A stretch of 38,149 nucleotides of DNA from Colwellia hornerae. GTDB taxonomy: Bacteria; Pseudomonadota; Gammaproteobacteria; Enterobacterales; Alteromonadaceae. The DNA lies in NCBI RefSeq assembly GCF_007954355.1, contig NZ_VOLR01000032.1, positions 1 to 38,149 of the forward strand. Direction: 5' to 3'. The translations under genes and the position numbers were made by a program. The notes beneath the pieces are model-generated. The model was given only the letters and a program-made list of their open reading frames with translations, did no database searches and had not been told where the DNA came from. Numbering within the stretch: the first letter of the stretch is position 1; the number at the start of each line of letters is the position of its first letter. Positions 33,354 to 38,149 of this stretch are shown here, piece after piece.

Positions 33354-33454
33354 ACTGCAATCTCTTATCGATACGATAATTATTATTTGTTTTACAGCCC
33401 TGCTTGTTAGCCGCATAATCCGCTAAAACCTATACCCTGTCAATAGAGGCGCAA

Positions 33455-33775
33455 ATGACTTTAATACATGGATTTATTGCCGCAGCACAATTTTACGATG
33501 ATGTTCATTTTCCACGTGGTTTCAGAAAATCTGGAGATTTCAATATCGCCGAAGCAGAATTATTAACACAGCTAGGCAAACGTTTACTGATGTTAGAACA
33601 AGCTATTTGTTCGCCAGAAAATGAAGTTGAAATTCAATTTGTTAATATGTGTAAATCACAACATGAAGGTCAAACTAAAATTGAACTGCTGTGGAAAAAA
33701 TACATAAAAATAACTAGGCATAAGTCATTTCATTGTTTAAATGGCAGTATATTCACTCAAGCAGCAGCCAGATAG
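33455..33775 (+). CDS. maoP: MaoP/YifE (DUF413) macrodomain Ori protein
   Basis: A 106-residue protein of the DUF413 family. The landmarks YDDVHFPRGFRKSGDFNIAEAELL, KSQHEGQTKIELLWKKYIKIT and KSFHCLNG agree with E. coli MaoP (YifE), which, together with the neighbouring maoS site, shapes the origin macrodomain of the chromosome. Divergent pairing with hdfR is conserved. The long acidic C-terminal tail of the E. coli protein is reduced here to FTQAAAR. Whether a maoS-like site lies in the 101-base gap cannot be settled by eye. Confidence 0.92.
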   Translation: MTLIHGFIAAAQFYDDVHFPRGFRKSGDFNIAEAELLTQLGKRLLMLEQAICSPENEVEIQFVNMCKSQHEGQTKIELLWKKYIKITRHKSFHCLNGSIFTQAAAR

Positions 33776-33798
33776 TCGATAGAATGATCAATATAGTA

Positions 33799-33838
33799 GA
33801 TTTAAAGATAAACTTGTTGATAAGCTTATCTTTAAATC
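33799..33838. repeat. large inverted repeat between convergent genes
   Basis: A 13-bp perfect outer stem (GATTTAAAGATAA with TTATCTTTAAATC), one A-C mismatch and a 3-bp inner stem form a 40-base hairpin. There is no T run, yet its place between convergent maoP and the DUF1353-like gene would suit a bidirectional 3'-end structure. Confidence 0.6.
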
Positions 33839-33939
33839 ATGGCGTCCTTGCCAAATTATAAGTCGTAACCTTTAATCGCTCACCTTCCTTAACGCTTATT
33901 TTATCGCGGATAAAATAAGTGTTAAAATTAAAAATTGTT

Positions 33940-34422
33940 CTATTTACCTTCAGGTAATAACGTTTGCTTGCTTTTACGTTGAAATGTTAACCAGTTTACC
34001 CAACCAAAAGCCATAGACAATATCCATATAAAATAATCAATAAGTAGCAACTCGTTTCTTTCTATACCGACCTTACGGATGAGTGTTGACCATTTAAAGA
34101 AACCATAGCCTTCTTTAAATTTAAATATATTATCATCCTGCTTAGCCCATAAGTAATTATACTGAAAGCAAAAGTCGTGCAAAATAACCGGGATGAGTAA
34201 TAACCCCGTCGGCGAGAAAAAAAGCCAGACTATTGCCGGGTACGAACTACCATCAAAAATAAAGCCTTTCGGAATTATAACGATTCTTTTGTTAGGTAAG
34301 GTATAATGCCAATCTTCGATAAGTTGCCATTGCCGCTTCTTAAAAAGTAATCGCCACAATTTTGAATAAAATGAAAACTTTTGCGTTTTTATAGCAAAAG
34401 GCTGTAATTTTGGCATTTTCAT
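33940..34422 (-). CDS. DUF1353-like protein with hydrophobic C-terminus
   Basis: A 160-residue protein. The middle (IPKGFIFDGSSYPAIVWLFFSP, then PVILHDFCFQYNYLW, about residues 51-92) fits the DUF1353 pattern of I-P-x-G-F-x-x-D-x-x-S-x-P followed by HD. This family is common in phages and mobile elements, though I see no phage genes here. The N-terminal 40 residues are basic and aromatic. The C-terminus (about 125-145) holds a possible membrane segment (LLLIDYFIWILSMAFGWVNW). The function is unknown. Confidence 0.66.
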   Translation of the reverse strand: MKMPKLQPFAIKTQKFSFYSKLWRLLFKKRQWQLIEDWHYTLPNKRIVIIPKGFIFDGSSYPAIVWLFFSPTGLLLIPVILHDFCFQYNYLWAKQDDNIFKFKEGYGFFKWSTLIRKVGIERNELLLIDYFIWILSMAFGWVNWLTFQRKSKQTLLPEGK

Positions 34423-34546
34423 TAGTTTTCTAGTTTAATAAATAGAGAATAATGCGATTCTATAGTTAAATAACCCATAAAATAAAACGCAAAATTTTAC
34501 TTAGTTTGATTCAAAAAATTTGTTGAAATCTTTATTAGGAAATTAA

Positions 34547-35893
34547 ATGTCCCTAGAACTACTCCCTACTTATATTGAAAAAATTGAAGAACTATTAGCC
34601 AACGATCTTCAATTAAATGAATTAGCTGCTGAAATTGAAGATACCTTCATGCCAGAGCACGTAGCAATTCTTTTAGAAGCTTTCCCTATCAAACCTCGAT
34701 TAAGTCTTTGGGCGTTGTTGAGTGCCGATTATCAGCAAAATATTTTTCTAGAGATGAAAAATGAATCTCGGCAGATGTTATTAAATGCTATGGATGACGA
34801 TGCTTGTTTGCCTTTATTTGATAAGTTAGATGCGAATAGTTTAATAGAACTCACTGAAGACTTAAGCGATCGCTTCATTGAATATGCCGTCACGAAAATG
34901 ACAGCTAAACAAAGAGAGTACTTAAAAAAGGCGCAAGATTATTCTGAAGATGAAGTAGGGCGTTGGCAAAGTTTTGATGAAAAAAGAATCTCCCAAAAGT
35001 TAAAAGTGGCAGCTGCAAAAAAAGTGTGTGCAAAAAATTTATTACCATTAACTGAAGTTATTTATGTTGTCGATAATAATACCCAATTACTCGGTGAGAT
35101 CCCCATCAATAAACTGTTACTTCTCGACGGTGATACACCATTGGCCAGCGTGGAATATCAAGATGTTCAAGCTTTAGAAGCCAGTAAAGATATAGATGAA
35201 TCAATTGACGAGGTGATCCTTTCAGGAAAGTCGGCATTACCTATTGTTGATGAAAATGGCTATTTAACCGGTCGTTTAGATTTACATTCAGCCTATAAAT
35301 ACAAAGATCAGCAAAAAGATAACCAATTAATGCAGTCGGCTGGTTTGAGTGAAGAAGAAGATTTATTTGCCAGTGTTTGGTTGAGTAGTAAAAACCGAGC
35401 TATTTGGCTGGGCATTAACTTAGTGACCGCATTTTTAGCTTCTTGGTTTATTGGTTTATTTGAAGCCACCTTGCAACAAGTCGTTGCACTCGCGGTACTT
35501 ATGCCGGTGGTTGCTTCTATGGGGGGGATTTCGGGTAGTCAAACGTTAACCTTGATTATACGAGGTTTAGCGTTAGGGCAAATTAGTGATGCTAATAGGC
35601 AGGCTATCGTCAAAAAAGAGCTTAAAGTTGGCGCAATTAATGGCATGTTATGGGCGACGGTCATCGGCATCATTACTTTTTACTGGTTTGAAAATCCGAT
35701 GTTATCCGTCACTATTTGTATCGCTATTTTAGGTAATATCCTGGTTGCCTCTTTATCTGGAGTCTGGATCCCCTGGATATTAAATAAATTTAATATCGAC
35801 CCCGCATTATCTGGAGCTGTCATTTTAACCACAGTAACTGATATTTTTGGTTTTATAGCCTTTCTTGGCTGTGGTACGTTATTACTGCTTTAG
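34547..35893 (+). CDS. mgtE: MgtE family magnesium transporter
   Basis: A 448-residue magnesium channel/transporter of the inner membrane. The order is an N-terminal helical MgtE_N domain (about 1-125), a CBS-domain region (about 135-255, with IYVVDNNTQLLGEI and ALPIVDENGYLTGRL), then five membrane helices (about 285-448). The pore-region signatures are present: LMPVVASMGGISGSQTLTLIIRGLALG and DPALSGAVILTTVTDIFGFIAFLG, with the conserved aspartate of the ion pathway (D in TVTDI). No M-box riboswitch is visible in the 124-base upstream gap; the leader is short and AT-rich. Confidence 0.95.
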   Translation: MSLELLPTYIEKIEELLANDLQLNELAAEIEDTFMPEHVAILLEAFPIKPRLSLWALLSADYQQNIFLEMKNESRQMLLNAMDDDACLPLFDKLDANSLIELTEDLSDRFIEYAVTKMTAKQREYLKKAQDYSEDEVGRWQSFDEKRISQKLKVAAAKKVCAKNLLPLTEVIYVVDNNTQLLGEIPINKLLLLDGDTPLASVEYQDVQALEASKDIDESIDEVILSGKSALPIVDENGYLTGRLDLHSAYKYKDQQKDNQLMQSAGLSEEEDLFASVWLSSKNRAIWLGINLVTAFLASWFIGLFEATLQQVVALAVLMPVVASMGGISGSQTLTLIIRGLALGQISDANRQAIVKKELKVGAINGMLWATVIGIITFYWFENPMLSVTICIAILGNILVASLSGVWIPWILNKFNIDPALSGAVILTTVTDIFGFIAFLGCGTLLLL

Positions 35894-36283
35894 AAAATAA
35901 TCATTTTTAATTAAAGCTTTAATGACGATTAGATCGATAAAAATAGTGGATATTTCCAGCGCTGAAAATAATAATGTTGCTACGGCTTGTCGGCATATTT
36001 AAACTTTCAAGTTGCTGGGAACTATTTGACTGTCAAAGACAAATCGATTTAAATCATTCGTTGTAAACTTATCTAATTGTTTTTGTGATGTTTATTTTAT
36101 TATTATTCGCCCCGTTCGCATTTTTACTTTTCAGTCCTCTCACTATTCATTTCAACTATTTACTCTTCTCTTTGTTCAACAAAAAAAATTGATTAGTTAA
36201 ACGAAAATATTTTGCTTTTCAATTTTAGAATAGTGGAACATTATCCATCCAGAATCTAATTATGATTTTTTTGAAGGCAAAAA
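35894..36283. other. non-coding stretch after mgtE
   Basis: About 390 AT-rich bases. The palindrome TTAAAGCTTTAA lies near 35912, but there is no clear terminator T run. A TAGAAT hexamer at 36226-36231 is a candidate -10 for the small gene at 36284. Nothing else is recognised. Confidence 0.4.
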
Positions 36284-36502
36284 ATGAATATTGATACATA
36301 TGAAAATACTGGCATAGGTAGCAATTTGAATTTCAACCCTGGTATCACAGGATTCGAAATATCGAGTGGCTCAGCTAATAAAAAAGAAATCAGCAATATC
36401 GCCAAACAGAAATATCTGGTTAAAGAAAGATTAGATATTTTAAATGAAAAAAGGTTCCTTGACCGTCAACTTAATTCATTAAGTGACTATTGGGATATGT
36501 AA
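36284..36502 (+). CDS. PA3496-like small charged protein, second paralogue
   Basis: A 72-residue protein that shares an MNI start and a C-terminal pattern with the acidic protein at 32037: KYLVKERLDILNEKRFLDRQ here, then SDYWDM, against YLAKKKIEQLQEERQLRK there and YYDDWD. The low-complexity acidic middle is missing and replaced by a short glycine/serine/asparagine stretch. It lies 26 bases before a small secreted protein gene on the same strand, so the pair may be an operon. The function is unknown; the family is tentative. Confidence 0.68.
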   Translation: MNIDTYENTGIGSNLNFNPGITGFEISSGSANKKEISNIAKQKYLVKERLDILNEKRFLDRQLNSLSDYWDM

Positions 36503-36528
36503 GTAATTTTAATGTAAAGAGAAAATTT

Positions 36529-36780
36529 ATGAAAAAAACAATTTTAGCTATCGCTTTATTAGCACTAACTTCAAGCATAGCGCACAGTGAAGAAGCAGAA
36601 CCAGCTTTAATGGATGCTCCTAGTGACTACGTATCAAGTCTTTTAAGTCAATGTAAAGAATATGCTGTTGAAGATGAAATAGCAGAAGCTGATATGAAAA
36701 CGTATCTATTAAATTGTATCAATGACGAGCTAAAAGAAGGCGATTACAAAGCAATAAAAGTCTTACCTAAAGACGAGTAA
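36529..36780 (+). CDS. small exported protein with two cysteines
   Basis: An 83-residue protein with a clear signal peptide (MKKTILAIALLALTSSIAHS, cleavage before EEAEP). The mature 63-residue part is acidic and helical, with two cysteines (in SSLLSQCKEYAVED and TYLLNCINDELKEG) that could form one disulfide. The ATG at 36529 follows AAAGAGA; an upstream frame starting at 36490 overlaps the previous gene and hides the signal peptide. Unknown function; probably cotranscribed with the PA3496-like gene. Confidence 0.72.
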   Translation: MKKTILAIALLALTSSIAHSEEAEPALMDAPSDYVSSLLSQCKEYAVEDEIAEADMKTYLLNCINDELKEGDYKAIKVLPKDE

Positions 36781-36810
36781 TAATTGTTCACTTTAAACCT
36801 TGTCTAAGTA

Positions 36811-36859
36811 ACTCAAATTATTTAGACCACTTGAAGTAAGTGGTCTTTTTAATTTGAGT
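36811..36859 (+). terminator. terminator after the small exported protein gene
   Basis: A 9-bp perfect stem (AGACCACTT with AAGTGGTCT) with a 5-base loop and TTTTT. It sits inside a wider inverted repeat (ACTCAAATT with AATTTGAGT). Confidence 0.9.
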
Positions 36860-36861
36860 TC

Positions 36862-37314
36862 ACTTACTCTCATTAATTTCTGGACAGGTAAATAAAACGA
36901 GTCATTATTTCTAATAAACTTACCCCTCATTTTTTGTCATACAACTCACCCCCCGCACCACCATTGTAAACCCTAGCTGCACACTAGATAACTTTCATTG
37001 TTAAACTAAGCAATTTTAACTGCGATAAATTACCGTTGATCCATTATTTTCATAGCTAATCAATTTGTGTAAACAAGTCAAAAAACACCAGTATTATTTA
37101 CCTTAATAATTTTTAATCGTTATTTTCTCAACTATTTACGTAAAACATTCTATAATAACGACTTTATAATTATATAAATCGTGCTTAATCATTTTTTTTG
37201 ATTGAACGCAGTTAAATATAGCGCTTTATTATTTAATAAACTGACTATACACTCGATATTACTTATTACCTCACTTTCTATCAGTAAATATAAGTGAGCA
37301 CTACAGGACTTATT
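36862..37314. other. long AT-rich stretch upstream of rimK
   Basis: About 450 bases with no gene. TATAAT (37151-37156) is a -10 candidate without a convincing -35. A short inverted repeat, CTCACTT (37270-37276) with AAGTGAG (37292-37298), lies 16 bases before the rimK start and could be a leader hairpin. Nothing else is recognised. Confidence 0.4.
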
Positions 37315-38149
37315 ATGAAAGTTGCTATTTTATCTAGAAACAAAAATCTTTACTCTACGCGCCGTCTAAAAGAAGCGGGCGAAGCCATGGGCCATGAAGT
37401 TGATATTATCGATACATTACACTGTTATATGGATATCACGAGTACTCGTTCAGCCGTGCGTTATAAGGGTAAAGAATTGCCAAAGTATGATGCAATCATT
37501 CCTCGTATTGGCGCCTCTGTGACCTTCTATGGCACTGCTGTGGCAAGACAATTTGAAATGATGGGCACGTTTAACATTAATGAGTCAGTCGCTATTAGCC
37601 GTTCGCGCGATAAATTACGTTCGTTACAGTTATTATCACGTAAAGGTCTGGGTTTACCGCGTACAGGCTTTGCAAACAAGCCTGATAATGCCAAAGATTT
37701 GATTAAAAATGTTGGTGGCGCGCCGGTAGTTATTAAGTTACTCGAAGGCACGCAGGGCATAGGTGTGGTTTTAGCAGACACAGCAAAATCGGCTGAAGCT
37801 ATTATCGAAGCATTCATGGGCTTGAAAGCGAATATATTAGTACAAGAATTTATTAAAGAGGCCGGTGGTGCTGATATTCGCTGCTTAGTGATCGGCGGTA
37901 AAGTGGTGGCGGCGATGAAACGCCAAGGTGCTGAAGGTGAGTTTCGTTCTAATTTACATCGTGGTGGCTCTGCTACTGTGGTTAAGTTATCTAAAGAAGA
38001 GCGTGATACTGCGGTTAAAGCGGCAAAAGCAATGGGCCTAAACATGTGTGGCGTTGATTTACTGCGTTCACAAAATGGCCCTATGGTGATGGAAGTTAAT
38101 TCATCTCCAGGTCTTGAAGGTATTGAAAAAGCGACCGGTAAAAATGTTG
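37315..38149 (+). CDS. rimK: RimK, ribosomal protein S6 glutamate ligase (3' end outside the window)
   Basis: ATP-grasp enzyme that adds glutamate residues to the C-terminus of ribosomal protein S6. The frame is open from ATG at 37315 to the window edge, giving 278 residues of an expected 300 or so. The opening [87 protein letters not shown] (in pieces) and the metal-binding [13 protein letters not shown] are all RimK hallmarks. Only the extreme C-terminus is missing because of the cut; nothing suggests a broken gene. Confidence 0.96.
   Translation, partial: MKVAILSRNKNLYSTRRLKEAGEAMGHEVDIIDTLHCYMDITSTRSAVRYKGKELPKYDAIIPRIGASVTFYGTAVARQFEMMGTFNINESVAISRSRDKLRSLQLLSRKGLGLPRTGFANKPDNAKDLIKNVGGAPVVIKLLEGTQGIGVVLADTAKSAEAIIEAFMGLKANILVQEFIKEAGGADIRCLVIGGKVVAAMKRQGAEGEFRSNLHRGGSATVVKLSKEERDTAVKAAKAMGLNMCGVDLLRSQNGPMVMEVNSSPGLEGIEKATGKNV

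Noticed and set aside
34423-34546. M-box magnesium riboswitch before mgtE
   Set aside because: Only 124 AT-rich bases without the strong helices an M-box needs.
37527-38045. 172-residue frame on the minus strand
   Set aside because: It is the shadow of rimK, whose plus-strand frame carries all ATP-grasp motifs through the window edge.
1-38149. CRISPR arrays, IS elements, toxin-antitoxin pairs, phage or defence genes and tRNA genes
   Set aside because: I looked for repeated spacers, transposase or integrase motifs, paired small toxin/antitoxin genes and cloverleaf sequences and found none that could be supported.

Overview
The window looks like a chromosomal segment of a low-GC marine gammaproteobacterium of the order Alteromonadales, most likely Colwelliaceae (Colwellia or Thalassotalea type). 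This is an inference from the AT-rich DNA, the 5S rRNA sequence, and gammaproteobacterial neighbours such as hdfR-maoP, rimK, etfBA with a separate ETF-ubiquinone oxidoreductase, and yggN. I see no prophage, integron, CRISPR array, IS element or conjugative module. Most of the window is ordinary core and accessory chromosome, and the most interesting signals are regulatory.

Layout. 1-480: the 3' end of an rRNA operon, with an intact 5S gene and terminator followed by two decayed partial 5S copies, each with its own terminator. 786-2157: rbgA/ylqF GTPase and a HIT protein. 2204-5269: a methionine gamma-lyase gene divergent from a TyrR/PhhR-type sigma-54 activator; the shared intergenic region holds a well-spaced -24/-12 promoter and three TyrR-box palindromes. 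5289-9446: yciH, then etfBA divergent from ETF-QO, which has two PsrA-like operators. 9498-9731: an intergenic repeat element. 9732-14086: yggN, a FapA-type DUF342 protein, a small unknown protein and cinA. 14272-18199: a DUF4097 protein, an unknown small protein, a plant-type dihydrodipicolinate synthase, an RluA-family pseudouridine synthase, an RraB-like protein and a small CxxC protein. 18200-18839: a probable decayed gene.

18840-25189: a PcaF/PaaJ-type thiolase, a YhhN membrane protein, a divergent LysR/flavin reductase pair, and a three-gene cobalamin salvage operon (cobC-cbiB-cobD). 25264-27940: an orphan mlaC, a TetR regulator rich in cysteine and a periplasmic mini-catalase. The mlaC and tetR promoters have the same architecture, with a palindromic operator inside an 18-bp spacer. 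28125-31658: an unknown protein with a hydrophobic segment, a short CstA-type transporter and a TPR-like protein. 32037-36780: two paralogous small charged proteins of PA3496 type flank hdfR-maoP, a DUF1353-like protein and mgtE; a small secreted protein follows. 37315-end: rimK, cut by the window edge.

How the genes work together. ETF-alpha/beta and ETF-QO form one electron path from acyl-CoA dehydrogenases to quinone, and the PsrA-like boxes tie it to fatty-acid sensing. The TyrR-like regulator very probably drives methionine breakdown through sigma-54. The TetR protein probably represses itself and mlaC. HdfR and MaoP keep the divergent arrangement known from enterobacteria. No wholly new multi-gene system is evident. 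The best candidates for new biology are the sigma-54/TyrR-box control of megL, the tetR-mlaC regulon, the plant-type DapA and the 5S-derived tandem units.
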